A stretch of DNA of 64,000 nucleotides from Nannochloropsis salina CCMP1776 (GCA_004565275.1 SDOX01000122.1:632642-696641), one strand, 5' to 3'; numbered from the stretch's first letter, positions 12,365-22,688 are shown. Made by a program: numbers and translations. Notes: generated from the sequence alone by a model not told the origin.

Positions 12365-12365
12365 A
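12255..12365 (+). promoter_or_regulatory. Upstream ORF abutting the rightward microprotein start
   Basis: A 36-codon frame (MPSDTTYYVAAKGLF...) starts 110 nt upstream of the microprotein ATG. Its stop codon overlaps that ATG as TAATG, an arrangement that permits termination-reinitiation. The paralogue has a matching upstream ATG-CCA at 112 nt. A spliced-gene reading is also possible, because a CAACAG acceptor-like site lies 21 nt before the ATG. Confidence 0.3.
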
Positions 12366-12481
12366 TGGGACGTGACAAGCCCAGCCAACCCAAGGCCACG
12401 AAGGAAGGCGAAATAAAGCCTACCTTGACCTCCGAGAAGGACAAGAAGGCGCCTAAGAAAAACCAAAAGCTCCGCCGCTAA
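12365..12481 (+). CDS. Lys-rich microprotein, 38 aa (paralogue of 11352-11462)
   Basis: A 38-aa frame starting MGRDKPSQPK and ending PKKNQKLRR, in head-to-head orientation with its paralogue. By my alignment 26 of 36 aligned residues are identical. The variable middle (EIKPTLTS versus VAVPNV) shows length change in whole codons. Conserved blocks differ mostly by synonymous bases, which argues that both are translated. Function is unknown. The C-terminal half is a run of Lys and Arg with Gln and Asn. It is much shorter than the usual annotation cut-off. Confidence 0.62.
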   Translation: MGRDKPSQPKATKEGEIKPTLTSEKDKKAPKKNQKLRR

Positions 12482-13302
12482 TGGAGGCATGGTGTCCCGG
12501 ATCGCGCCTGGCACACATTGTCGCAGCCGGGTGTCTCGTCGCCTTGTGGTTTGCTCTAGGTGCCTAGCTTTTTCACAATGCTTTATGTCATGACAACGCT
12601 TATCTTGCGTGATCAGAAGGGCAGACAGTCAATATAAAAGTCCTTTAGAAAAAGAAAAGAGCACGCTTTCTCACAATTTAGATAGTTTTTCTTTCAAAAC
12701 AAGCCATTGTTAATCTTCATACAGTCACATTCCAGGCTGGGTCATCGATACTTTCGAATCTGCCCGTGAGCTATTCAATAGTAGTGTCAGCAGCCATCTC
12801 TCGAGTTAGCGAGACGGACGCCTCAAAATAAACCTTTCGTTTTTTGCCTCTCCGCTGTATGTGATGACCGTAGTAGCATGTAATCGATGCGCGCGGGGAT
12901 GGGCCGTGCTAATCACACAGAAGGTGACATCGCCCCCCTGCTCAAGTATCTTCTGCGTCATGGACCACCATGCGTCACAGTTACGGGAAAGAATTGTCGT
13001 CGTCAATCAAGTCTTGGTCTCGAGCCTGTCGCGACGGAAGGCATATCAAAGTTTTTGTCTTGTGGGTGTGGAGGCTTTGTTTTTCCTCGAGATCGAGACA
13101 TTGATACACCGTTGGAGGCATGGAAGGGCGGGAGATGACGGAGCGGCTGCTTGCTTGGATCGAGCAGTGCTGGCTCATTACGAAGTCGACCGGCGCAAGT
13201 GGTGCACAAGTCCCGAGTGTTGGAATGGAGACTGTAGCCAACTCACCCGATAACTTGTATTCAACTGGGGAAGATTTTGGACGGAACTCGCCCCATTTGT
13301 CG

Positions 13303-13355
13303 AATCAGGTGACATCACTAGTAGCTGGCGCTTCTCCGGCTGGAGTCACCTGATT
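13303..13355. repeat. Inverted repeat able to form a two-stem hairpin
   Basis: Perfect 11-bp arms AATCAGGTGAC (13303-13313) and GTCACCTGATT (13345-13355). Between them AGCTGG and CCGGCT can form a second stem with one G-U pair. Confidence 0.5.
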
Positions 13356-13675
13356 TCATACTCATGCAAAGGCACTGGGTCACCACACCTTCGAGTTATT
13401 TCAAGAGCAATCTCAAGGGTGGTTCTTGTAAGGACGTTTAGATCTAACAATTCACGATTAAAGACATCCAGACGAGAGAGAAGTTGGCTTCCCTCGAATT
13501 GTCTTTCGCCTCGAAGCTTAGTGCGAGCTATTTTATGGTAAAAGTTCATATCCCAGACCATGAAGCGTGAAATTGTGATAATTTCGTGGGATTACGGTTT
13601 TGTTGGTATGTAGGAATGGTCCATGAAATCACTACACTTGGTTTTTGACCGGCTGCATTGTAATTTCACGTTGAG

Positions 13676-13682
13676 TATATAA
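13676..13682 (+). promoter_or_regulatory. TATA-like box for the PPR gene
   Basis: TATATAA lies 148 nt before the chosen PPR start. Transcription about 30 nt downstream would begin near 13706-13712, leaving a leader of about 110 nt to the ATG at 13824 but only about 10 nt to the in-frame ATG at 13719. This supports the later start. Confidence 0.35.
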
Positions 13683-13823
13683 TCTTCCCGTCCTGTTTTG
13701 GGCCTCACCGCAGGGAGCATGAACGACGAGCAGAGGATAAGAAGGACGAAAAGGGGAGATCTACAGCCACCAGACGTGGAACTAGGGGCAGGAAGTCGTT
13801 TGCGGGCCGGAACGAGGGTTAGC

Positions 13824-15065
13824 ATGCGGCGGCACCTTGCCGCGCTGGCCCTCTGCTGCTCGGCCTGCGCAGTGCAGGGATTCGCGGTCCTGCCTGGCAG
13901 CAGCGGTTCTCGACACCATCATTCAAGCCACCCGGCGTCTCCTTGTCCGGGCCCAATGTCAACTCCGTGTTTTGTATCCTCTCCTGCTTGCCCCCCCCTG
14001 GAGTTGAGACCACGTGGTGCATTGACTGGCGGCAGCGAGCTCTTCATGCTAGCCGGCGGGTTAGGCACTCAGGTCGGAGGTAAGAGCGTCGGGACGGACA
14101 CCGCGAGTCTCTTCCAGACCCTGCGGACAACACGGTCGGAAGAAGAAGTTCTGGCTGTCATCGCGCAGCTTGTAGAGGGAAAAAGGAGCTTGAACGTTAA
14201 GGATTATACGAGCATTTTGGCGGCGCTTAAGCGTTTCAAGAATTGGAAGGAGGCTTTGGAGGTATTTGGACGTATGCAAGAAAGGGGGGTGGAACCCAAT
14301 GCAATCACCTATAATGCGGTGATGGGCGCTTGTGGGGCTGCCGGCCGATGGAAGGAGACGCAAGAGCTGTTTCAGACTATGATTCGCCGAGGCCTGCGCC
14401 CCGACGCTGTGAGCTATGGCTCGCTGATGATCGGCTTCGTGCGGGGAGGCCAGTGGGAACAGGCGCTTGACGTGTTGGGACAGATGAAAGCGCAGCGGAT
14501 GGATATCACGGAGGGCGTGTACACAACAGGCATCACGGCCTGCGAGAAGGGAGGGCAGTGGGTCCTGGCGCTGGAGTTACTGCGGGAGATGCATTTGAAA
14601 GGGATCTCACCGTCTCTCTTCGCGTACAACGCGGCCATCTTTGCCTGCCGGCGAGACAAACAATGGGTGCAGGCCACCGCACTGCTGGGGGAAATGAGGC
14701 AGGACGGCCTGATCCCGGACCGCAACAGTTACCACGGGGCGATGGCCACGTGCGAGGAGGCGGAAATGTGGGAGGGGGTCATGGATCTATACGAGGAACT
14801 GAGAGCAATGGGACTTGAGCCATCGCGGCAGAGCTATGAGTACGTTACACGTGCGTGCAGGGAGTACTTGACCTCGCACGGTGAGGATGAGCGCCTGAAA
14901 AACTATCTGCGCGTCAACAAAATTTCTCCCAATGTGCTGACGGACGAGAGTGATGTCATATTTTTGGCCGGAGCCAAGATCTTAGAATATGAGGGGGGCC
15001 AAGAGAGTTCAGAAAGCGACTTGGAGGAGCAACCCACTTGGATGAGTTTCGCAGATGACGAGTAA
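13824..15065 (+). CDS. Plastid-type pentatricopeptide repeat (PPR) protein
   Basis: A 413-aa single-exon protein with about six PPR motifs between residues about 120 and 360, for example the repeat containing GVEPNAITYNAVMGACG. PPR proteins bind organellar RNA and act in its processing, stability or translation. The start chosen gives an N-terminus MRRHLAALALCCSACAVQGF, a signal peptide followed by a Phe-containing cleavage region. That resembles the bipartite plastid presequence of heterokont algae. An in-frame ATG at 13719 would add 35 polar residues and hide the signal, so I prefer 13824. The acidic C-terminal tail after the last repeat (EYEGGQESSESDLEEQ) carries no recognised DYW or SMR domain. 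The RNA target is unknown. Confidence 0.85.
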   Translation: MRRHLAALALCCSACAVQGFAVLPGSSGSRHHHSSHPASPCPGPMSTPCFVSSPACPPLELRPRGALTGGSELFMLAGGLGTQVGGKSVGTDTASLFQTLRTTRSEEEVLAVIAQLVEGKRSLNVKDYTSILAALKRFKNWKEALEVFGRMQERGVEPNAITYNAVMGACGAAGRWKETQELFQTMIRRGLRPDAVSYGSLMIGFVRGGQWEQALDVLGQMKAQRMDITEGVYTTGITACEKGGQWVLALELLREMHLKGISPSLFAYNAAIFACRRDKQWVQATALLGEMRQDGLIPDRNSYHGAMATCEEAEMWEGVMDLYEELRAMGLEPSRQSYEYVTRACREYLTSHGEDERLKNYLRVNKISPNVLTDESDVIFLAGAKILEYEGGQESSESDLEEQPTWMSFADDE

Positions 15066-15717
15066 GTGCCAGACGACTGGTCCCTTGCTTCGCTGGTGAG
15101 AGCGGCCCTGGGTTTTGGGAAGGTCCTAGTCTCGATATCTCTCTGTATCCCCTAGCAGCGGGGCATGGCAGGTCGGAAACGGTGTACTCGCACTTGTACT
15201 GTGTACGGCGTCGACGGAATGGGGAACGTTTGTCTGTGTGGCCCGCAGCAATCTGTGCAGGATGCAGGGGAAGGCTATCGATCGGCCCACGATCATCGAA
15301 GTTGTTACTCAAATTACTTGCGCTTTATGGCAAAAACTTGAATAGGGACGGCTCACGGGCAGCTCGACTGAGCTATTGACCTCAAACGAACCGATTGCCC
15401 GGCCGTTTTGCCGTTATAGGATAAGAAGATGGCGACTTCGAATAATATTTAAAAAAGAAAAGAACAATCAGGTTTAGACTTTGTTAACAACAGGTGAACG
15501 TCTGCCTGGCACAGACGCAACCTTGAGCTCATGCGAAATAGAAAACGACTCAGAAAAACCTTTCATGCTTGAGCATGATGGTCGGCAGACATGTGATGCG
15601 ACGTTTATGAGGAGGGGCACTGAGCTCTTTCCAGAATCGTTCAGCCTGTGGAAAAACTAAGCAATTTGTTGTGTGTCACGTGCCACCAAAAGACATTTTT
15701 CTTTCTACATGTGGCCG
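15066..15717. other. Convergent 3' flanks of PPR and Sec7 genes
   Basis: No coding signal. AT-rich stretches around 15430-15475 may hold polyadenylation signals for the PPR gene. Confidence 0.5.
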
Positions 15718-18700
15718 CTACTCCTCATCTATTGCGGCCCTCTTCTCCCCCATCCCGCCTGTGTCGTCCTCTTCTTCCAACAAGGCAGCAACTACGGCGG
15801 CCCGAGGCCCTGGCGGAAGCATTTCTTTTCCCAAAACGAAAGGGCTGACCTTCGTGTGTAAAACTGCCCGGACCTCTTTCCGTACCTCCCGCGACCGCAC
15901 CGTCAACAACTCTACCAAGGCTGGGAAGAGCCAGTCTATGTGCCATCCAAATTGCTTTGAAGGAAGAGATTTGAAAGCACTCAATATTAAGAGTACAAGC
16001 GGTGTATAGGCCCCCACTTCTGTGTTCATGGCGTGCGCGGCCGCAACTGAAGCGGCTGATTTCCCCTCGCGAGAAGAAGCAAGATCATCCTCCAGCTCGA
16101 CGTACTGCCTCAGTACCAATGCCGCGTACCGCACAAGGACCCGTTCCACCACCGGCTTTCGATCCCACGTGAGCCCCCCGACGTCTGCGGCCATTTGTGA
16201 TGTGGTCGGCGGGTACAGCTGGAAAAGTGCCCGGAGGAGAACGGTGTAACCCTCGATCGCCTGCTCATGAAGATGCGGTAACCTTGACGCATGAACGCAC
16301 CCTCCTACTTCAGCCATGCCCGTTCTCGAACATCCTAGCTGCCCCTGCTCGCCCAAATTTTGCTGCGATGGAAGTTGCATGAGGCCACCCTGGCGCAACC
16401 GCTCTCGAAGACTCAGATTCATGTTGAACTCTGACGCGTAGTCGGCTGACTCGACAAGCGCGTCCAGCACCCTCCGCAAATTGTCTTCATTTAGCAAAGG
16501 CCAAGCTGTGGCTAACAGATCACGAAGCATGCGCTGAGCCAGGAGACTGACCACCATCTGCGTCATGATTGTCCCATTATTCACCATGGCAAAGCTGAAG
16601 CTGAAGTCTCGTCCCGGCCGTCCCCCCGCGGCCGCCATCCGCTCCGCTGCCTCCGCCTCCCCTGCTTCGTCTCCATCATTCTCCTCCTCCTCTACTCCCA
16701 TGTCATCTGTGGGACTGGAAAAATCGATCGCCCCCGCCTCCTGCCACGACCCGGCTGAGTCCCCCCTAGCCCCGTTTTCTCTTGTCCCGGCGTAAGTTGC
16801 CCGATTGCTAGGTGTCAGCCCGCGCGAAGACATAGCACCCTTTGCACCCGCCTCGCCAGCCGATGCCAGCAGCTCTAACGACCCCCACTCCGGGAGATTC
16901 TTCCGAACAAGCCCAAGCAGGGAGGAGGATAACGCATCCCACACTGCAGGCTCCTGTATTCGAGCTGCGAGACCTCCCACGATATCACGATGCAGAACCC
17001 TGGCGGAAATACGAGCAAGCGTCTCTCGCTCGTGTTGGCAGGCACAGTCCACAAGTACAGCAAGCACCTCTGGCATTAAAGCCTGTGTGAGGGGCCAAAA
17101 GGCTTCCAAAATCTCCACGTACGCCTTCAAGACGCTCTCCGTGGTCGTTAAAATCCAAGAATCCTCGTAAACCTCAAGGCTAGGGTCGAGAGAGGGGAAT
17201 TCCGATATAATTTGCGGCGTGCAATCTGTGCGTGCGGACTCAAGGATCGGAAATAGGACCCCCCTGAAAGTTAGCTTCCATATTTGGGGATTAAACTGAC
17301 CACCGTGCTGCCGCAATGTGTTCATCAAAGCCTCCAAAGCCGCGGTTCGAGCGGGTAAACGGGAATCGGCGACGCGAGCCGATAGCCCTACCAATAAGGG
17401 CCACCATAGCTGTAGGACAGCCTCAGTGCTCGCACTAGATCCCACCGAGCCCGGAGAATCGGAGAAGTCAGTCGCCAACCCGGATCCCGAGGACGGTAGG
17501 GCCGAAATTTCAGCAGCTCGCTTCTCGGAGGCAACGTCGGAAATGCCCTCTTTTTCAACATTTTTTTCAGTTCCCTGGATTGACCGTGGGCTATTCTTCT
17601 TCGTGGCGATGCCTCCCACGGTTGTCATGCCAGCCGTGACAACGCCCTCAGCTAGAAGCGAGCCAGCACGTTGAAGGTGAGCAATAGCAGCAAGACTGAC
17701 GTGCAGATGGTTATCGTTCTCGGCGAAGGCGAGGAGGCAATGCACAAGATCTACGAAATCGAAGACGAGAAACTGGAAATGTGCACGGAAGAGCTGATCG
17801 ACAATGTCAAAAGCGAACTGACAGAGACCCTCGTCGGGAGACGATGCTGCTAATGAGAAGACCGCGAACATCGATCTCCATCCCGAGCGAATGTTGTGAG
17901 CTCGGACGGAGATCAAGTTATCCAGGCAACGTAGGATGAGCTCCCGAATCTCGATTGAGCGGGATGTCGCCATTATCACCTCGAAGGGCTTAAGGAAAAG
18001 CCTTTGAAAATTAAAGTCCCGGAGTTCCTCTTTGGCCAAAAACTTCATCGATAGCTGTCTGAGCGAGTCGATGGCGTACATGGCAACAGCTACGTTGTCG
18101 TGCAAACCCACAGCCGCATAATGCCGCGACAAGACTTCCCACACATTGGCCCAGACAAGCCTTGAGCGAGCTGCCATGTTAAAATCTGCCACTTCGACGA
18201 GTTTTTGCAATGAAAACACGCGCGGCTGCAAAGCAGTCTCTTTGCCCAACAAGTCTTGTGACGGTCGGTACGCTCCACCGCCACCATGATGCGCAGTGGG
18301 TGCAACTGCCACCTCCATTTTTGATACCTCGCAGAGTTGCAAAACAAAGTACTGTATTGCCTGCGAGTCTAGGGCTACCGAGGTAGTAAACACTCGTTCT
18401 ATCATCGCCGCGTCGATGGCCCCCATGATCTGTTCTGCATTGAACTCGTCAACTTGTCGAGCCGCCTCAGCCTTTGAGGGTGCAGAGAACAAGCCGCGCA
18501 GGCCCACGAATGCCCCTCCTCCACCCCCTCCCTCTGCCGCAGACGAGCCACCTGGCTTTCGGGGTCTCTGCGGTGGGAAGGCTGCTCCTCCACCACTAGT
18601 TCCGTTGCCTGTACCACCCTGGTTACCAACGCCCCCAATGGCTCCTCCGCTCACCGACCCTTCCGGGAAAAACACGTCATCAGAATGCAGACCTGATGCA

Positions 18701-21700
18701 AATAGTTGGAGTCGAGCCAAATGGCTTATACACTGCAATACGTCGAACCATGATTCGTTGAGATAATCCCCATCAGATAAGGCCACAGCTATCAGAGTTT
18801 TAATGCAATCGATATTACGAGGTTTTACCTCAGTCACTTCAGAGAGGGCCGTAAATTTATACAGGGTGTTTACGAGCAAGTCCCGCGCAGTAGGGAGATT
18901 GAAACGAGCAGCAATGCGAATGGAGTGCCGAAAACCTTCAAGCGAGAGCGAAATCATTCTGAGGTCATCCGAGGTCTTCACTGTTTGCGAGAAAACCGAC
19001 AGCATCGGCCCCCAAGCCACTTCAAACATGGGCCGCACGTACTGTGCCGGGTCTTCTAAAGACCGGAAGGCGCTCACTGTGGATCCAACGCCTTGTCCAA
19101 CGACCAAACCCGTGTTGCCCGTGCGCCCACTGTTGCCATTTTTCTTCGAAGCCTGTCCTCCCCCCGCCTCCCGGCGCTTCCGTTGCCGAAAGATCGCTTC
19201 TGAAGCCTGTAGCATAGCTTCTCGCTCCTTTTGATAAGCTTCTTTTCGACGCTTGTCCAGAGAAAGCGTCGAAAAAAAGGGGTTCTCCGAGGCCCCGCCG
19301 CCGACGCCTCCGGCCCCTCGCTTTGCTCGCATGTCGTCGTCCTCCTTGAGAGAAATCGCAGAGCATTTAATGTTGTCGTAAATTTTAGAAAGGAAGGCCT
19401 CTGGGAGGTCCGCGCCCGACGAGATGCCTCGGTTATTTCGAATGAAGTCGTCCTTTGTCATTCTTCGGTCCTCCCGCACGGAGGGGTTGTGGAGATCGGT
19501 GTTGAGCATGATGATGGAAAAGGAAAGTATAAACGCCGTGTCGGCCGAGGGAAAGACGGCAGGGTTTTGCAGGCAGAAGCGTTCTGCAAATTTTTCCATG
19601 ATGCGATCGATCTTCTGCGCCTCACCGGGTAAGCGAAATCCTGCCAAGAAGTGTCGAATGGCTTGGTCGAACTCCAGCCCCTGGAGATCCATCATGTCTA
19701 CATATTCATGCAAAACTTTGACACAAAAAGCTGAGTCGTAATCCTTCTCCTTGCCCAAATAATCACCGATCACCGTCTTGTCCAGCCTGTCTTTATGATC
19801 GTGCAAGAAGCGCGCCACTTCCGCCGGTGTTTTCCTCAGGTACCCATGCGCTTCCATGTACGCGATACCTTGAGACGGCTTCAAGTTGAATTTGAGCAAC
19901 CCCAAAGATACCTCCTCTTGGAGTTTCTGCTTGCGATCGTAAGATTCTACCACCGAAAGCGACTCGCTCGATGGTGCAGGGTATGGATGCTCTCCCCCCT
20001 CGCTTCCCGTGACATTGCTGCCAGCCGTCGAGCCGCTGGCAGTCGTAGCACTTACTCCCAGCGCGTCAACTCCGGCTGTCGCCTCTCCAACCTGCGTGGG
20101 TGTTAGACCAGGAACCTCCTCGCCAGACGCCCCCAAGGCCGCACGCTTTGCCGTGGCCGCGTCGTCGTCAAAGCCACCGGCCTTGACCAAACTCTTCGTG
20201 ATCGCTACCAGGCCCTCGAGTCCGCCCGAACGAAGAGCCATCTCCTCCTGCAGGCGGCGACTGGCACCTTGGTTGAGGACGCCGTCCCCTGCCACTGCTT
20301 GTTGGCCGCGGCCGTGCGCCACCTTGGAAAGTGCCAGGACGATGCGGGAGAACATGGACGTAGCCCCCAGGTCACAGTCGTAGTTGAGGAAGATTTCAAT
20401 CAGGAGGCGAGGGTCCTCGCACAGGTTTTGGAAAACCTGCAGGACGAGCAGCTTGTGCTCGAAGGAGGAGTTTTCGGATTCCAAGAGCTTGAGGAATATA
20501 TTGGAGACGAATACGTCCAGCTCCGCCTTGAGAGAGTCCTTGAAGTGGGCCGTCATCGCGATAAATATCCTGAGACTCAAACCCACAGTGGCAGTGTTGG
20601 AAGAGGTGGCGTTTTTGAGCAGAGAGGAGCAGAGGTGGTTCCGTACTAGATAGACAAATTTTTCTGAGGACCGAAAGGTGGGTCCCGCGCGCTCCAAGGT
20701 GGAGAGCAAAAGCTCAAGGGAGAGTATTTTGGACTGAAGCGCGAGGGGGTCGGCGGGCAGGCCGGAGTCTCCGTCGTTGTAATGGCCCTTCACGCTGAGT
20801 CGACAGAGCGCCCGGAAGAGGAGGTAGGCGTCCTTGTGCAAGACGGACGGAAAATCAGGCATGCCTCGAGCCAGAGACATAGAAGGCGCGTCAGCGTCAC
20901 CACCGGTGAGGAGGCGTGGGGCAAAGCCCAGGTTCAGGTAGACGCTCGGATACAGGTTCTCGCCGCACGGCGGCTGCAGGGGTGCGCGCGGGGACGAGAC
21001 GGCCGATTGCGACCTTTGGGGCGAAAGAGTGACAGGAGTGCCGATGCCGCTAAGTAGGGGCCCTTTGCCGGGGGAAAGGGAAAACGTCGCGCAGTCACCC
21101 GCTCTGCCCACGCTCTGCTCCATAGCCTGCAGTGCCAGCTGCGCCTCCTCTCGCGCCCTCAGGTCGTGGCTTTCCATGCGCTGGAAAACAATGGAAAGCA
21201 TTTGTGTCAGCGTGGCGCGCGCTGTGGTTTTGTTCACGGGATTGCGGCTGACCAAGTGGATGTTGTAGCAGGTACGCACCGCCTGCAACAGGCTGGCCTG
21301 GTGCACCTGGGTGGTGTTCGAAATCACGCACTCCAGCAGGGCTTTCATCACCTGGAGCTGTACCGCGTCCTCAGACTGATCGTTACAATCGCAAATCGTC
21401 TGGATAATCACGTCCATCAGGATGGCGGCGCCGTTCTCCCCGTCCGCCCCCGTGCCATCACCACCGGACGTGGCTCCCTCCACCCGTGCTGCGCCCGCCG
21501 GCCGACGCAAGCCTGCGCTGCCTGGCCCGGAGAAAGTGACTATGGCGGTGCCCCGAAGATAACCGTATGCTACGAGTTTCTGAATGGCGTCTAAGGCGGC
21601 CTCCATGATCTTAGGGATTTTAGTCTCGCAGGCCAACTTAAATGGCTCGAAAAATTTGTCCGCATCCGTGTCAGTGCGTGGGGTGTAGCCGTGTGGATCC

Positions 21701-21891
21701 AGCCGCTGAAGTGTCTCATCGTTCAAGTCGGCTTTTTCATGAGCGCTGCTATTCACTGCCTCTTCCCGCAGTCCTTTAGCCTGGAGATGCTCGATAACCG
21801 TGTCGCATGCGTCTCGAAGTGTCTTGTGCTTCCGCGCATTGCTTACCAGCTTTCGGATCTTTGCTAGAGACAGCAGTACTAATTTTTCCAT
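15718..21891 (-). CDS. BIG-type Sec7 guanine-nucleotide exchange factor for ARF
   Basis: Predicted 2057-aa intronless ARF-GEF of the BIG/Sec7p group, which activates ARF GTPases at the trans-Golgi and endosomes. The order is the full-length one. A DCB region opens near residue 1, and a dimerisation segment contains LQVMKALLECVISN and LLQAVRTCYNIHLVSRN. HUS-like helices come next. The Sec7 domain spans about residues 655-845. Long HDS helical repeats follow. The catalytic glutamate is in FRLPGEAQKIDR (about E757), followed by FILSFSIIMLNTDLHNP. Gly- and Ser-rich insertions interrupt the C-terminal half. The ATG at 21891 opens the family-like N-terminus MEKLVLLSLAKIRK. The frame stays open for a further ~360 nt upstream without an ATG, so a 5' exon is possible. 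Its size in one exon is notable. Confidence 0.93.
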   Translation of the reverse strand: MEKLVLLSLAKIRKLVSNARKHKTLRDACDTVIEHLQAKGLREEAVNSSAHEKADLNDETLQRLDPHGYTPRTDTDADKFFEPFKLACETKIPKIMEAALDAIQKLVAYGYLRGTAIVTFSGPGSAGLRRPAGAARVEGATSGGDGTGADGENGAAILMDVIIQTICDCNDQSEDAVQLQVMKALLECVISNTTQVHQASLLQAVRTCYNIHLVSRNPVNKTTARATLTQMLSIVFQRMESHDLRAREEAQLALQAMEQSVGRAGDCATFSLSPGKGPLLSGIGTPVTLSPQRSQSAVSSPRAPLQPPCGENLYPSVYLNLGFAPRLLTGGDADAPSMSLARGMPDFPSVLHKDAYLLFRALCRLSVKGHYNDGDSGLPADPLALQSKILSLELLLSTLERAGPTFRSSEKFVYLVRNHLCSSLLKNATSSNTATVGLSLRIFIAMTAHFKDSLKAELDVFVSNIFLKLLESENSSFEHKLLVLQVFQNLCEDPRLLIEIFLNYDCDLGATSMFSRIVLALSKVAHGRGQQAVAGDGVLNQGASRRLQEEMALRSGGLEGLVAITKSLVKAGGFDDDAATAKRAALGASGEEVPGLTPTQVGEATAGVDALGVSATTASGSTAGSNVTGSEGGEHPYPAPSSESLSVVESYDRKQKLQEEVSLGLLKFNLKPSQGIAYMEAHGYLRKTPAEVARFLHDHKDRLDKTVIGDYLGKEKDYDSAFCVKVLHEYVDMMDLQGLEFDQAIRHFLAGFRLPGEAQKIDRIMEKFAERFCLQNPAVFPSADTAFILSFSIIMLNTDLHNPSVREDRRMTKDDFIRNNRGISSGADLPEAFLSKIYDNIKCSAISLKEDDDMRAKRGAGGVGGGASENPFFSTLSLDKRRKEAYQKEREAMLQASEAIFRQRKRREAGGGQASKKNGNSGRTGNTGLVVGQGVGSTVSAFRSLEDPAQYVRPMFEVAWGPMLSVFSQTVKTSDDLRMISLSLEGFRHSIRIAARFNLPTARDLLVNTLYKFTALSEVTEVKPRNIDCIKTLIAVALSDGDYLNESWFDVLQCISHLARLQLFASGLHSDDVFFPEGSVSGGAIGGVGNQGGTGNGTSGGGAAFPPQRPRKPGGSSAAEGGGGGGAFVGLRGLFSAPSKAEAARQVDEFNAEQIMGAIDAAMIERVFTTSVALDSQAIQYFVLQLCEVSKMEVAVAPTAHHGGGGAYRPSQDLLGKETALQPRVFSLQKLVEVADFNMAARSRLVWANVWEVLSRHYAAVGLHDNVAVAMYAIDSLRQLSMKFLAKEELRDFNFQRLFLKPFEVIMATSRSIEIRELILRCLDNLISVRAHNIRSGWRSMFAVFSLAASSPDEGLCQFAFDIVDQLFRAHFQFLVFDFVDLVHCLLAFAENDNHLHVSLAAIAHLQRAGSLLAEGVVTAGMTTVGGIATKKNSPRSIQGTEKNVEKEGISDVASEKRAAEISALPSSGSGLATDFSDSPGSVGSSASTEAVLQLWWPLLVGLSARVADSRLPARTAALEALMNTLRQHGGQFNPQIWKLTFRGVLFPILESARTDCTPQIISEFPSLDPSLEVYEDSWILTTTESVLKAYVEILEAFWPLTQALMPEVLAVLVDCACQHERETLARISARVLHRDIVGGLAARIQEPAVWDALSSSLLGLVRKNLPEWGSLELLASAGEAGAKGAMSSRGLTPSNRATYAGTRENGARGDSAGSWQEAGAIDFSSPTDDMGVEEEENDGDEAGEAEAAERMAAAGGRPGRDFSFSFAMVNNGTIMTQMVVSLLAQRMLRDLLATAWPLLNEDNLRRVLDALVESADYASEFNMNLSLRERLRQGGLMQLPSQQNLGEQGQLGCSRTGMAEVGGCVHASRLPHLHEQAIEGYTVLLRALFQLYPPTTSQMAADVGGLTWDRKPVVERVLVRYAALVLRQYVELEDDLASSREGKSAASVAAAHAMNTEVGAYTPLVLLILSAFKSLPSKQFGWHIDWLFPALVELLTVRSREVRKEVRAVLHTKVSPFVLGKEMLPPGPRAAVVAALLEEEDDTGGMGEKRAAIDEE

Positions 21892-22688
21892 AGATTCACA
21901 ATCTTGCTGCTCCTCCCCGCAAATTTCGTGCAAGATTTCGCTTTTAGTAAAGGCACCGGTATTGAAATTCGCGTTACGAGTGCGGAGTCGATTGAAAATA
22001 TTTGAGTTCAAGGCTACCTTGGAGTTGGTGGTGATTCCGGCGGGAGAAGGCGACGAATCACTAGACCATGAGCGTTTGACAAACGCCTTTATCTTTGAAG
22101 ACGCCGTACTTCTAATTCGTGGACAAGGATGTGGCCTTCGAGGTCCAAAATGCTTACTGCCCCCCCTGTCCTGCGGGTAGTATGTCTACAGGAAAGGTGC
22201 TTGCTTCGCTTGCTTTCTCGACACACTGGCGGGGGCGCGGCGGTACAAATCACAGCGTCACTAGATAATGTGGCAGGAGTATGTGGGACCGCGTGAGGCT
22301 TGAGTGTTGTTGTGACCCCTTACAAGGTGAGCACGGGGCTGGGGCCCTGAAACGCCCGAAGAACTCGCCAGCGTGAGCGAGGGCGTGACCGTGGAGGACC
22401 GCGCCTTTCCGACCACACCAGGTCGTGCACACGAGCAACCTCGTCCCACTATCCGCGGACGAATGGATGAATCGAACATGTGGCAACGTGGCAGAGGCAC
22501 GGGTGTGCTCGGCGCGCCTTAGTTCACCCTGTACTCAGCCACCTTGATGGTTCATCGTCACCGCTCCTCGCTCTTTGTAACACGTTAAACCCACCTCCAA
22601 GCAGGAGGGTCTGAGGCCATTATCACGGTCGCCCTTGTGGAAAGAAGCACACGGAGAGTGCCGCAGAGATTTGACATCGCTGGATGGC
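21892..22688. other. Divergent promoter region, Sec7 and EDR2-like genes
   Basis: About 800 bp between two divergent genes. The minus-strand frame of the Sec7 gene continues open to about 22252 without a Met, so part of this may be an unrecognised 5' exon. Otherwise I see no gene. Confidence 0.4.

Larger units (their letters stand above)
12482..13823. other. Intergenic, upstream of PPR gene
   Basis: About 1.3 kb with overlapping short frames. The longest (+ 12861-13253) is contradicted by equally long frames on the other strand, and I do not recognise any of them. A TATAAAAG lies at 12633-12640 and a TATATAA at 13676-13682. A structured inverted repeat is at 13303-13355. An unrecognised non-coding transcript could begin after 12640. 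Confidence 0.4.

Noticed and set aside
12861-13253. 130-codon + strand frame
   Set aside because: Overlapped by comparable frames in two other phases and on the minus strand, and no family resemblance. The upstream TATAAAAG is not enough to call it.
21892-22011. N-terminal extension of the Sec7 protein from a TTG
   Set aside because: No ATG supports it. The family-like N-terminus begins at the ATG at 21891.
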